Source: Phycisphaeraceae bacterium D3-23
GTDB taxonomy: Bacteria; Planctomycetota; Phycisphaerae; Phycisphaerales; Phycisphaeraceae
Reading direction: 5' to 3'
DNA length: 64,000 bases
Assembly: GCA_039555135.1 (NCBI GenBank)
Contig: CP114179.1
Span: 2,294,001-2,358,000 of the forward strand
The notes under the pieces were generated by a model. The model was not told where the DNA came from. It did no database searches and saw only the letters and a program-made list of their open reading frames with translations. The translations under genes were made by a program, and so were the position numbers. Below, one piece after another: positions 16,525 through 25,842 of the stretch; position 1 is the first letter of the stretch, and every line of letters begins with the position of its first letter.

Positions 16525-18021
16525 TTACACCTTCGCCTTCAACCAGCCACTGCCCTGGTAGCGTGCGATGAAGACGCAGCCGCGGACGAAGAGCTCGGTA
16601 CACAGCGCGACCCAGATGCCGTAGAGCCCCCACTCCATGTAGAGGCCGAAGAACACGGCGAGCGGGAGGCGGAAGCCCCAGGTCAGGGAGTTGGAGAGGA
16701 TGGCGGGCATGCGGGTGTCGCCCGCGCCGCGCATCGCGCCTTGGAGGACGATCGCGCTGGCGAAGAAGAACTGGACAAAGCCGCACAGCCGGACGAGTTG
16801 TGGCGAGTTGTCGAGGAAGACCTGCTTGTCGGTGTAGAGCGCGACGAGGGGTTCGGGGATGGCGATGAAGACCAGGCCGATGGTGGCCATGATGCCGGCC
16901 CCGATGAGCCAGCACTGTCGCGCGGCGCGTCGTGCCATCTCGGGGTCGTGCGCGCCGAGGTACTGGCCGGTGAGTGTGCCGGCGGCGGCGGCGAAGGCGA
17001 GGGCGGGGAGGAAGCTGATGGCCTCGATGCGGATGGCGATGATGTGAGCGCCCTGGACGTTGTCGCCGATGGCGGTGGTGACGCCGATGTAGCCGACGAT
17101 CATGATGATGATCCAGTTGCCCAGCCAGTGGCCGCCGCGGTCCAGGAGGTTGGGGTAGGCGACGCGCCAGATGCGTTTGAGCGTGTGCCAGTGCGGCCGC
17201 AGGCGGTGGGGGTGGAGGCGGACGGCCGCGTTCTTGCGGGTGAGCAGCACGGCCATGAGCCCCGCGCCGACGGTCCAGCCGATGCACGTGCCCCAGGCGA
17301 TGCCGGTGACGCCCCAGCCCAGCCCGATCGTGACGGGCTCGCCGTTGAGGTTGAGCGTGACGCCGGCGAGGGAGACGGTGGCGACGAGGTTGACGGCGTT
17401 CATCGCGACCATGACGAAGAACGGCGCCTTGGTATCGCCCGCGGCGGTGAGGCAGTGGCCCGAGACAAAGAGCAGCGCGGCGACGGGGGTGAACGCGGCG
17501 ATGATGCGGAGGTAGATGCTGGACATGGCGAGCGACTGGCCCTCGAGCCCTGCGGCCGCGCCGAGCACATCCGCCAGCGCGATGACGGCGAGCCCGACGA
17601 TACCGCCGCCGACCATGCCCATGAGCAGGGTCTGCCCGACGCCGGCGTTGGCGAGGCCTTTGTGCCCCCCGCCGATCGCGCGGGCGATCAGCGCCGCGCC
17701 GCCTGCGCCGATGCCCATGACCATGATGCCCATGAACCAGTTGAGGTAGCCGGCCACGGCGATCGCGTTGGCCGCGTCTTCGCTCGCCTGCCGGCCCGCG
17801 ACGGCGGTATCGACCGACGATACCATCCAGTTCAAGAGCTGCTGGAGGAACGGCCACAGCGCGAGTACAAAGATCTGCCGACGCAGCGACAGCCCGGCCA
17901 ACCGCCCCAGCAACTCCTTGGGGGCACGCCCCTCGGTCGCGACCGCCACCGCGCCGACCGACGCGTCGGTGCCGTCGGCCGGGTCGTCGCTTGGGATGGG
18001 GGGCGGCGGGGGGTCGGGCAT
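16525..18021 (-). CDS. MATE-family efflux transporter
   Basis: A 498-residue inner-membrane exporter with about twelve hydrophobic segments arranged as two six-helix halves. GAGGAALIARAIGGGHKG near residue 100 and the repeated VDTAVAGR- and QYLGAHDPEMARRA-type motifs are typical of MATE/MatE proteins, which expel cationic drugs or metabolites using Na+ or H+ gradients. The N-terminal 35 residues are Pro/Asp-rich and extra to the family. It lies downstream of a second, related MATE gene on the same strand, separated by a heptamer-repeat hairpin. Substrate unknown. Confidence 0.93.
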   Translation of the reverse strand: MPDPPPPPIPSDDPADGTDASVGAVAVATEGRAPKELLGRLAGLSLRRQIFVLALWPFLQQLLNWMVSSVDTAVAGRQASEDAANAIAVAGYLNWFMGIMVMGIGAGGAALIARAIGGGHKGLANAGVGQTLLMGMVGGGIVGLAVIALADVLGAAAGLEGQSLAMSSIYLRIIAAFTPVAALLFVSGHCLTAAGDTKAPFFVMVAMNAVNLVATVSLAGVTLNLNGEPVTIGLGWGVTGIAWGTCIGWTVGAGLMAVLLTRKNAAVRLHPHRLRPHWHTLKRIWRVAYPNLLDRGGHWLGNWIIIMIVGYIGVTTAIGDNVQGAHIIAIRIEAISFLPALAFAAAAGTLTGQYLGAHDPEMARRAARQCWLIGAGIMATIGLVFIAIPEPLVALYTDKQVFLDNSPQLVRLCGFVQFFFASAIVLQGAMRGAGDTRMPAILSNSLTWGFRLPLAVFFGLYMEWGLYGIWVALCTELFVRGCVFIARYQGSGWLKAKV

Positions 18022-18062
18022 GAGCTAAGGGGATGATACCGGGACGCGGTGTGTTACAGCAG

Positions 18063-18153
18063 GGATCGGGCCTGGGGTCTCGGGTTTCGCAATCCGCGCC
18101 AACTGTTTGGTCAAGCATCCCAAACCCGAGACCCCAGACCCCAAGCCCGATCC
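18063..18153. repeat. Heptamer-repeat inverted pair between the MATE genes
   Basis: The left arm, 18063-18087, is the reverse complement of 18122-18153 except that the right arm has one extra seven-base unit (CCCCAGA). This shows that the seven-base unit can be gained or lost. The right arm abuts the stop codon of the upstream MATE gene, so a transcript would fold it into a long hairpin. Confidence 0.85.
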
Positions 18154-19686
18154 TCACACCTTCGCCATCGCCCATCGCCCAGTGCGGTAGTAGAGGAGGA
18201 ACAGCACGCCGCGGATGCCGAGGTCGGCCATCATCCCGATCCACACGCCGCGCAGCCCCAGGCCCAGCGGGAAGGCGAGCACGTACGCGCCGATCAGGCG
18301 CGTTGTGAGCAGGCCCGAGAAGTTGATGACGGCGGTGGCCTTGGTATCGCCCGCGCCCTGCATCGCGCTGCCGATGATGATGCAGACGGCAAACATCGGC
18401 ATGACCGGCGCGGCGATCTTCAAGAGCGGCGGCGCCAGCGCGAGGTGCTCGGGGGTATTGGGACTCAAGAGCGCGACCAGTGGCTCGGGCGTGAAGAAGA
18501 AAAAGAGCGAGCAGAACGACATCAGCGCCACGGCCGCGCCGGCGGACCAGTACGTCGCCTGACGCGCGCGGTCGGGGTCGCCTAGCCCGAGGTACTGGCC
18601 CGTCAGGGTTGAGGCCGCCACGGCGATCGCGAAGCCCGGCAGAAATGCGACCGACTCGATACGGATCGCGATCATGTGCGCCCCGAATGCGCCGTCGATG
18701 TTGAGTCGGCTGACATAGAAAAGCAGGACGAAGTTGATCGACCAGAACCCGAGCTGCGAGGCGAGGTTGGGCAGCGCGATACGGATGATGCGGCGCATCA
18801 TGGTCGGGTGGGGCAGTAGCCGGTGCTTGCGCAGTCGGATGTCGGATTTGCCCGAGAGGAGGATGGCGATGACGAGGAACCCGCCGAAGGTCCATGCGAT
18901 GGCGGTGCCTGCGGCGATGCCGGTGACGCCGAGCCCGAGGCCGAAGGTCTTTGACGCGTCGGCTGGGCCGTAGCTGATGCCCGCGAGGTAGACGCTGACC
19001 CCGATGTTGAGGATGTTGACCAGCAGCATCGCGAAGAAGGGGCTGCGTGTATCGCCTGCGGCGCGGAGGCACGCCCCGCCGACGAAGAGCGCGCCGCACA
19101 TCGGGATCGACAGCGCGGTGATGCGGATGTAGGTCACGGCCATCGCGGCCGCCTCGCCCCTGAGCCCGAGCCCCTGCGCGATCCACGGGGCGGCGAGCAG
19201 CACGAGCCCGCCGGCGACGATGCCCGACGCGACCCCGAGCACCAGCGCCTGGCCGACGCCTGCGTTGGCGAGCCGGCGGTGGCTTGCGCCGATCGCGCGC
19301 GACACGATCGCGGACGCGCCCACGCCGACCGCCGCCTGGAGCAGCGTCATCAGCCAGGTGAAGTACGAGCCGACGGTGATGGCGTCCATCGCGGCGAGCT
19401 GGACATCGGTGCCGGGCAGTCGGCCGGCGATCGCGACGTCGACCGTGCCGACGAGGAAGTTGAGCAGCTGTTCGAGCAGGGGCCACAGCGAGAGCACCCA
19501 GACTTGGCGTGGCAGCGACAGCCCCGCGAGTCGGCCGGTGAGTTGTTTTTGCTGCGACTTGTTGGGCGCGGAGCGCGCGGGTGGCGCGGGCTCGCCAGCG
19601 CCGATGAGGACACCACGCAGCCCAAGCCGGGTCCAGCGGCTTTTGCGCGGGGGCTGCGGGTCGGGTTGCGGGGGATCGGGCATCAT
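18154..19686 (-). CDS. MATE-family efflux transporter (paralogue)
   Basis: A 510-residue MATE exporter, a divergent paralogue of the next gene downstream. Both share the cytosolic segment LTGRLAGLSLPRQVWVLSLW / LLGRLAGLSLRRQIFVLALW before the first membrane helix, and the VDVAIAGRLPGTD / VDTAVAGRQASED pair. About twelve hydrophobic segments are visible, with VSRAIGASHRR and GQYLGLGDPDRAR motifs. The ATG at 19686 begins a Pro-rich N-terminal extension. The two tandem copies might act as a heterodimer or be separate pumps. They point away from the aguB operon. Confidence 0.92.
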   Translation of the reverse strand: MMPDPPQPDPQPPRKSRWTRLGLRGVLIGAGEPAPPARSAPNKSQQKQLTGRLAGLSLPRQVWVLSLWPLLEQLLNFLVGTVDVAIAGRLPGTDVQLAAMDAITVGSYFTWLMTLLQAAVGVGASAIVSRAIGASHRRLANAGVGQALVLGVASGIVAGGLVLLAAPWIAQGLGLRGEAAAMAVTYIRITALSIPMCGALFVGGACLRAAGDTRSPFFAMLLVNILNIGVSVYLAGISYGPADASKTFGLGLGVTGIAAGTAIAWTFGGFLVIAILLSGKSDIRLRKHRLLPHPTMMRRIIRIALPNLASQLGFWSINFVLLFYVSRLNIDGAFGAHMIAIRIESVAFLPGFAIAVAASTLTGQYLGLGDPDRARQATYWSAGAAVALMSFCSLFFFFTPEPLVALLSPNTPEHLALAPPLLKIAAPVMPMFAVCIIIGSAMQGAGDTKATAVINFSGLLTTRLIGAYVLAFPLGLGLRGVWIGMMADLGIRGVLFLLYYRTGRWAMAKV

Positions 19687-19827
19687 GCGTGCTACGAAAG
19701 AAGGAAACGGGGGATCATACCGGGCGAGACGACGTCGGCGCAATGTTGTCCGCGCTGGCGTGATCGTAAGTCGGTGGACGGCGGACGCTATGATCTGCAA
19801 ATACCGTCACGGCCCGGACGACCACCC

Positions 19828-20735
<908 letters not shown>

Positions 20736-20736
<1 letters not shown>

Positions 20737-20897
20737 TGCATCCACTGTTTTTCATCCTGCCGATCCTGACCGGATACTTGGTCTTCCGCGCCGTCCTCCA
20801 CCACAAGGCCGGGCGGCGCAAGTGGTGTATCCAGTACCTGTTTGTTGCCGGTTTTTTCGTCTGTGTTTTCCTATTTGAGCTGTGGCTGCAGCGCTGA
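20736..20897 (+). CDS. Small two-helix membrane protein in the polyamine operon
   Basis: A 53-codon frame (MHPLFFILPILTGYLVFRAVL... ending in FELWLQR) starts in the stop codon of aguB and overlaps the start of the deiminase gene. It has two hydrophobic segments separated by a basic loop HHKAGRRKW. Its position, with overlaps on both sides, and its clean membrane topology support a real gene. It may bind a partner enzyme or a transporter, or simply couple translation. No family was recognised. Confidence 0.65.
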
Positions 20898-21997
20898 CCT
20901 TCGTCACGAGTCGTACTTTGCTTGAGCCCCACCCCACGATTGAAGCGATCGACTCGATCGATCGGCCGACACGCACGGCGCGTGAGTTGGGCTACCGCAT
21001 GCCCGCGGAGTGGGAGCCGGCGGCGTGTGTGTGGGTGGTGCCGCCGCACAACCCGGAGACCTGGCCGGGGTGTCTGGAGCAAGCGCAGGCGCAGCACGCG
21101 GATTGGGTGGATGCGATGCGGCCGTACGTCGAGGTGCGGACGCCGGGGTCGCTGGGGATCGATACGGACGACTCGTGGATCCGTGATTTTGGTCCGGTGT
21201 TTGTTGTGAATCGCGCTGGGCCAAGGGACTTAGGTCCCTTGGCCGCGCACGACTTCCGCTTCAACGCGTGGGGCTCGAAGTACGAGGGCGCGCGCGACCG
21301 TGACGATGTGGTGCCCCAGCACCTGGCCGACAAGCTCGGCTTCCCGCTGTGGGTCCACGACTTTGTGCTTGAAGGCGGCAGCATCGAGGTCAACGGCAAA
21401 GGCACGGTGATGACCACGCAGCAGTGCCTGTACAACGCGAACCGAAACCCCTGGGCGACGCCCGAGGCGATCGAACAGACCCTGCACGATGCGCTGGGCA
21501 CGCGGCACGTCGTCTGGCTGCCCGGCGGGATCGCGGGCGATGACACCGATGGGCACATCGACGACGTCGCGCGTTTTGTGGATGCGCATACGGTCGCGGT
21601 CGTTGTTGCGTCCGAGGGCCACGCGGACCATGCGATGACGCGGCGCAACTTCGAGGCCTTGCAGCAGGCGACGGACCAGGACGGCGTCGCGCTGAATATC
21701 GTGGGGCTCCCCACGCCCGAGCCGGTGCTGTACGCCTACCCCGCCCCGCCGCCGGGCGTTGCGCCGCACCAAGGCGACCCGGTGGGGCTGCACCCGGTGC
21801 CCGCGAGCTATGCGAACTTCCTGATTGCGAATGAGGCGGTGTTCGTTCCCGTGTTTGGGCAGGCGAGCGACGACATCGCGTGTGGGGTGTTGGAGAAGGT
21901 GTTGCCGGGCCGGGCGGTCGTGCCGGTGCGTGCGGACGACCTGGTGGTCGGGCTCGGGGCGCTGCACTGCTTGAGCATGCAGCAGCCGGCGGTGTGA
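20882..21997 (+). CDS. aguA: Agmatine deiminase
   Basis: A 371-residue guanidino-modifying enzyme that converts agmatine to N-carbamoylputrescine. It has GYRMPAEWEP at about 38, the substrate-binding DDSWIRDFGPVFVVN at about 98, FVLEGGSIEVNGKG near 162, and LHCLSMQQP at the C-terminus with the catalytic Cys at residue 363. The start is uncertain: GTG 20882 is given, but TTG 20915 or ATG 20999 are possible. Residues 113-121 (the GPRDLGPLA region) are encoded by a 26-base palindrome that recurs after the stop codon at 22018, so a repeat has entered the coding frame without breaking it. Confidence 0.92.
   Translation: MAAALTFVTSRTLLEPHPTIEAIDSIDRPTRTARELGYRMPAEWEPAACVWVVPPHNPETWPGCLEQAQAQHADWVDAMRPYVEVRTPGSLGIDTDDSWIRDFGPVFVVNRAGPRDLGPLAAHDFRFNAWGSKYEGARDRDDVVPQHLADKLGFPLWVHDFVLEGGSIEVNGKGTVMTTQQCLYNANRNPWATPEAIEQTLHDALGTRHVVWLPGGIAGDDTDGHIDDVARFVDAHTVAVVVASEGHADHAMTRRNFEALQQATDQDGVALNIVGLPTPEPVLYAYPAPPPGVAPHQGDPVGLHPVPASYANFLIANEAVFVPVFGQASDDIACGVLEKVLPGRAVVPVRADDLVVGLGALHCLSMQQPAV
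21219..21244. repeat. Palindromic element inside agmatine deiminase gene
   Basis: A near-perfect 26-base palindrome beginning GGCCAAGGGACTTAG. Its reverse complement matches the intergenic copy at 22018-22043 at about 24 of 26 bases. It encodes about nine residues at a position where related enzymes have a shorter loop. Confidence 0.85.
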
Positions 21998-22017
21998 GAA
22001 TCTTCTAGGAAGACCAA

Positions 22018-22043
22018 GGCCGAGGGACATAAGTCCCTTGGCC
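22018..22043. repeat. Palindromic element, intergenic copy
   Basis: A 26-base palindrome (GGCCGAGGGAC...GTCCCTTGGCC) between agmatine deiminase and the NfeD gene, matching the copy inside the coding sequence at 21219-21244. Confidence 0.85.
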
Positions 22044-22089
22044 CGGAGTCCTATCCACCGCTACGTCCTTGTGCGCTATACTTTGCCGT

Positions 22090-23877
22090 ATGACCGTCAC
22101 CCTCCGCCGCATCCTGTGCCTGCTGATCGTGGTCGCGCTTGCCGCGGGCTGGCAGGCCGAGTCCGTCGCCCCCGAGTCGCCCGCCGCCCCGCCGACGGGC
22201 ACGCCCGGCGCGGGCGCCGCGACGCCGAGCACCGCCGGGCCGACGAGCATCCCCAGCGGGGCGCGCATGGCCGTGGTCCAGATCGAGGGCGGGATCCTTT
22301 ACGCCTACCAGTTCGACAGCTTGCAGGCCCGTGTCGACCGCGCGGTGGCCGGCGGCGCGGACGTGATCGTCTTCGAGATCGATACGCCCGGCGGCCGGCT
22401 CGACCTCGCGCTCAAGATCGCCAAGTACATCAAGTCCCTCCAGGTCCGCACCGTCGCGTGGGTCCACCCCACCGCCTACTCGGCCGGCTCACTGATCGCG
22501 ACGGCCTGCGACGAGATGGTCATGTCGCGCAACTCCGCCACGGGCGACTGCGCACCGATCGCGATGGGCCAGAACCTCGCCGCGACCGAACGCGCTAAGG
22601 CGCTCTCCCCCCTGCTCGCCGAGTTCCGTGACAACGCGGCGCAGAACTACGCCGGGGCGTCGGGCAGCGACTACGCCGCCTTCCACGCGATGTGCGTCCT
22701 GGGCATCCCCGTCTACAAGGTTCGCCACACCGAGACCGGCGAGGTTCGGCTGGTCAACGCCGTCGACCTCGAAGTCCTGGTCAATGATGTCCTGCCCAAC
22801 GATGCGCTCGACCTTGTCGAGGGCTCGTCCAACCCCGCGGCGGCGATCGCCTCGGGCGGCAACTCCGGCGCGTCGCAGTCCGGCGGGAGCTACGCGGGCA
22901 CCGAAAACCTCGACCTTCGGCAGGTCGCCGGTCCGTCGCTCGTGATCGGCAACGACCAGCAGCGCGGCAAGTGGGAACTCGTCGAGCAGGTCCACGACGG
23001 CGGGACGTTGCTGACCGTCAGCGACCAGGAGGCGGCGGCGATGGGGCTCAGCCGGGCGACCGTATCGAGCATGGCCGAGCTCAAGCAGCACTACAACGCC
23101 GCAGATGTTTACGAGGTCAAGCCGACCTGGTCCGAGGCGATCGCGTGGTTCCTTATTCACCCCTGGGTCCGCGGCGTGCTTGTGCTGCTGCTCCTGGTCG
23201 GCGGGTTCCTCGAATACGTCAGCCCCGGACTGATCCTGCCCGGCACGGTTGCGGGCATCGCGCTGGTCTTGCTGATCGGTGCGCCCTATGTCATCGGCCT
23301 CGCGAGTATCTGGCATATCGTCGTCGTCGTGCTCGGCCTCATGATCCTGATCTTCGAGCTTGTCACGTTGTCGACCGGCGGCATCCTCGTGATCGTCGGG
23401 CTCGCGATGATCCTCGTCGGGCTCGCGCTCGCGGCGGTGCAGTCCGCGCCCAACGGCCTGCCCGCGGCGGGGACGGCTGATCAGCTACTCGTCTCCGCGC
23501 TCTCGATGGGCGGCGGGCTCATCATCGCCGTGCCCGCGTTTATCCTGATCGTCCGCTACTTCGGCGAGCTGCCCGGGCTCAAACGCCTCGTCCTAGAAGA
23601 TGAGTCCGCCGCCGATGCCGTGAACAGCGCCGGCGAACCGATCAACGCGCCCGAGCAGCGTGTGACGGGCGACGAGGCGGTCGGTGCGGGCTGGGTCAAG
23701 GTCGGTATGACGGGCACCGTGACGCGCACGGGCCTGCGGCCGACGGGCCGGGTCGAGATCGACGACAAACTCATCGACGTCACCTCGACCGGCGGCTGGG
23801 TCGAGGCGGGGACGGCCGTCACGATCACCGAAGTACACGGCAACGTCGTGGTGGTTGAGGCCGTAGAAGAAGCGTAG
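22090..23877 (+). CDS. NfeD family membrane-bound serine protease
   Basis: A 595-residue protein. A signal anchor (residues 1-25) and Ala/Pro-rich linker precede a ClpP/S49-like protease domain with EIDTPGGRLDLA at about 97-108, the presumed nucleophile Ser in PTAYSAGSLIA at about 130-140 and a Lys later in the domain. Long NfeD proteins then have four to five membrane helices (about 365-490) and a C-terminal OB-like domain (VKVGMTGTVTRTGLRPTGRVEIDDKLIDV region, split here at several motifs). Members cleave or chaperone stomatin/SPFH partners at the membrane. No stomatin gene is adjacent in the window. Confidence 0.93.
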   Translation: MTVTLRRILCLLIVVALAAGWQAESVAPESPAAPPTGTPGAGAATPSTAGPTSIPSGARMAVVQIEGGILYAYQFDSLQARVDRAVAGGADVIVFEIDTPGGRLDLALKIAKYIKSLQVRTVAWVHPTAYSAGSLIATACDEMVMSRNSATGDCAPIAMGQNLAATERAKALSPLLAEFRDNAAQNYAGASGSDYAAFHAMCVLGIPVYKVRHTETGEVRLVNAVDLEVLVNDVLPNDALDLVEGSSNPAAAIASGGNSGASQSGGSYAGTENLDLRQVAGPSLVIGNDQQRGKWELVEQVHDGGTLLTVSDQEAAAMGLSRATVSSMAELKQHYNAADVYEVKPTWSEAIAWFLIHPWVRGVLVLLLLVGGFLEYVSPGLILPGTVAGIALVLLIGAPYVIGLASIWHIVVVVLGLMILIFELVTLSTGGILVIVGLAMILVGLALAAVQSAPNGLPAAGTADQLLVSALSMGGGLIIAVPAFILIVRYFGELPGLKRLVLEDESAADAVNSAGEPINAPEQRVTGDEAVGAGWVKVGMTGTVTRTGLRPTGRVEIDDKLIDVTSTGGWVEAGTAVTITEVHGNVVVVEAVEEA

Positions 23878-23889
23878 CTCTTTGGGTAT

Positions 23890-23999
23890 GGGTGCCACAC
23901 AACTGCCCTGCTCGGAGGGATGCTGTGTGCGGGGCCACATAGCGTTTTGTATCAACGAACACACAGCAGCCCGGCGGACCGGGCAGTTGTGTGGCACCC
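23890..23999. repeat. Nested palindromic repeat element
   Basis: Outer arms 23890-23908 and 23981-23999 are a perfect 19-base inverted repeat (GGGTGCCACACAACTGCCC and its complement). Inside, TGCTGTGT (23921) and ACACAGCA (23961) form a second pair. It fills the gap between two convergent genes. Confidence 0.85.
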
Positions 24000-24003
24000 G
24001 GAT

Positions 24004-25404
24004 TTACAACCCCAACACCGCGCGCACCTGCGCGACCAGCGCTTCCGCGTCCGCCTGCCCGCGCGCCTCGGCGATGACGCGGATGATCGGCTCGGTGTTG
24101 CTCGGGCGCACATGCACCCAACGGTCGTCCCAGTCCACGCGGATGCCGTCCTGCGTGTCGATCCGCTGGTCGGCAAACGCGGCCGCCATCTTCGCGGGCA
24201 TCGCTTCGAGGACCGCCGGGTCGATGTCGGCCTTGTCTTTCACGATCGCGTAGCTCGGCTGCTCGGCGACAATCGCGCTCAGTGTCTGCTTGCGCATCGC
24301 CAGCATCTCGCAGAGGTACGCCATGCCGATGAGCGAGTCGCGGACCTGGCTGACCCGGCTGTCGATGATGCCGCCGTTGCCCTCGCCGCCGAGCGTGGCG
24401 TGGTGAGCGCGCATGCCTTCGGTCACGTTCGCCTCGCCGACGGGGGTGCGGATGACCGACCCGCCGACCGACGCGGCGACATCGTCGACCATCCGGCTGG
24501 TCGAAAGGTTCGCCGCGATGGCCTCGCCTTGGCCCAGCTTATGCAGCGCGCACAGCGCGAGCGTGTACTCCTCGCCGATGTAGGTGCCCAGCTCATCCAC
24601 CACCGCCAGGCGGTCGGCGTCAGGGTCCTGCGCGAAGCCGATGTCGGCCCCTTTATCTTTGACAGCGTCGCAGAGCTCGGTCAGGTTTTCCTTCGTCGGC
24701 TCGGGCACATGCGGAAAATCGCCCGTCGGCTCGGCGTAGAGGTGATGGACGCTGACACCCAGCGCATCGAGCAGCGCACGCGCCTCGGCCCCGCCCGCGC
24801 CGTGGACCGAATCGACCACGGCCGAGAGTTTGGCGGCGCGGATCGCCTCGGCATCGACGAGCTTCAAGACGCGCTCGACATGCACGGCCGTGCCCGAGCC
24901 GTCTTGTGTCGCGGCTTGTAGCGCTGGCACATCGGCGTAAGCGAGGTCGTGGTCGCGGAAGCGGCGGATGATGTCGTTGGCCTGGTCGGGTGGCGGCGCG
25001 ACCCCGTCGTGGCGCAGGGCCTTGACGCCGTTCCACGGGAACGGGTTGTGGCTGGCGGTGATGACTATCCCGCCGTCGGCCTGGAGCTGATCGCCCATGA
25101 CCGCGACGCCTGGCGTCGAGAGGACGCCGACGCGTGTGACCCGGCAGCCGGCGGCGAGCAGCCCGGCGACGGCGGCGTGCTCGATCATCGGCCCGGACCC
25201 GCGTGAGTCGCGCCCGATCACAACATGCGGCGCGGACTCGGGGTCGTGCCCGGGCCGGCGGTGACTTGGATCACTGAGCCAGTTGCCAAAAGCGGTGGCG
25301 TAGCGGGTTGCGACTTCGGGCGTGAGCGATCGGCCGATGAGCCCGCGCATGCCGGAGATCGAGAGCATCAGCGGCGCGTCGGTGGGTTGGGTGGGGGTCG
25401 TCAT
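24004..25404 (-). CDS. glmM: Phosphoglucosamine mutase / phosphohexomutase
   Basis: A 466-residue alpha-D-phosphohexomutase. The N-terminus has SISGMRGLIG, VVIGRDSRGSG at about 61-71, and the phosphoserine loop TASHNP with Ser118. The Mg2+-binding DPDADRLAVV lies near 265, the sugar-binding EGNGGIIDSR loop near 335, and the phosphate-binding RPSNTEPIIRVIAEA near 435. GlmM function (GlcN-6-P to GlcN-1-P for peptidoglycan and LPS) is the most likely, but phosphomannomutase cannot be excluded because the sugar loop is not diagnostic here. The ATG at 25404 fits the family N-terminus. Confidence 0.9.
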   Translation of the reverse strand: MTTPTQPTDAPLMLSISGMRGLIGRSLTPEVATRYATAFGNWLSDPSHRRPGHDPESAPHVVIGRDSRGSGPMIEHAAVAGLLAAGCRVTRVGVLSTPGVAVMGDQLQADGGIVITASHNPFPWNGVKALRHDGVAPPPDQANDIIRRFRDHDLAYADVPALQAATQDGSGTAVHVERVLKLVDAEAIRAAKLSAVVDSVHGAGGAEARALLDALGVSVHHLYAEPTGDFPHVPEPTKENLTELCDAVKDKGADIGFAQDPDADRLAVVDELGTYIGEEYTLALCALHKLGQGEAIAANLSTSRMVDDVAASVGGSVIRTPVGEANVTEGMRAHHATLGGEGNGGIIDSRVSQVRDSLIGMAYLCEMLAMRKQTLSAIVAEQPSYAIVKDKADIDPAVLEAMPAKMAAAFADQRIDTQDGIRVDWDDRWVHVRPSNTEPIIRVIAEARGQADAEALVAQVRAVLGL

Positions 25405-25441
25405 GCGCGTAGTTTAGCGGGTGAACGGACAACAAGGCACT

Positions 25442-25473
25442 AACGCCAAGGCCGCCAAGACGCCAAGAGCGCC
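25442..25473. repeat. GCCAAG-rich repeat, left flank of small gene
   Basis: AACGCCAAGG... with repeated CGCCAAGA units. Together with 25802-25835 it forms an inverted pair around the small gene 25491-25790. Confidence 0.8.
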
Positions 25474-25490
25474 ATGAAATGCAGCATCAT

Positions 25491-25790
25491 TCACGCGGTC
25501 ATCGGCGTTGCTGCGCCTGTTGCGCGCAGGAACCTGCAGGTTGCGTTTAAGAGTTCAACTGAACTGGCTCTGATATGGAGTGTGTCGTGGTCGGATTCCA
25601 ATGGATCGATGACGACACGTTCACGCAACTCGGGCCGAAGTCTCACCGTGAGCTCACGCCAGCAGTTTGAGTCATAGGGGTCCGAATCCCCATCGGAATC
25701 AAAGTCGCAATCGCGCCCCCAGAGCGCAAAAGCCAGTTCGTAATACGGCGGCATCTCACCGACGACTCTCATGTAGGCAGCGTATGTCAC
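25491..25790 (-). CDS. Hypothetical protein between inverted GCCAAG repeats
   Basis: A 99-residue protein with GTG start at 25790 (AAGGAAGG upstream) or ATG at 25772. It has an aromatic N-terminal helix (MPPYYELAFALWG), an Asp-rich loop DCDFDSDGDSDPYDSNCW, and a C-terminal strand-helix part (ERVVIDPLESDHDTLHIRAS). The composition is protein-like and differs from the GC-rich antisense shadows, and the gene is lower in GC than its neighbours. It is bounded on both sides by inverted GCCAAG-type repeats, as if carried as a cassette. No family was recognised; a small immunity-like protein is one possibility without proof. Confidence 0.55.
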   Translation of the reverse strand: MTYAAYMRVVGEMPPYYELAFALWGRDCDFDSDGDSDPYDSNCWRELTVRLRPELRERVVIDPLESDHDTLHIRASSVELLNATCRFLRATGAATPMTA

Positions 25791-25801
25791 CTGCCCACCT
25801 T

Positions 25802-25835
25802 CCTTGGCGTCTTGGCGTCTCTGCGCCTTGGCGTT
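25802..25835. repeat. GCCAAG-rich repeat, right flank of small gene
   Basis: The reverse complement reads AACGCCAAGGCGCAGAGACG..., matching the start of the left-flank element at 25442-25473. Confidence 0.8.
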
Positions 25836-25842
25836 GCAACTC

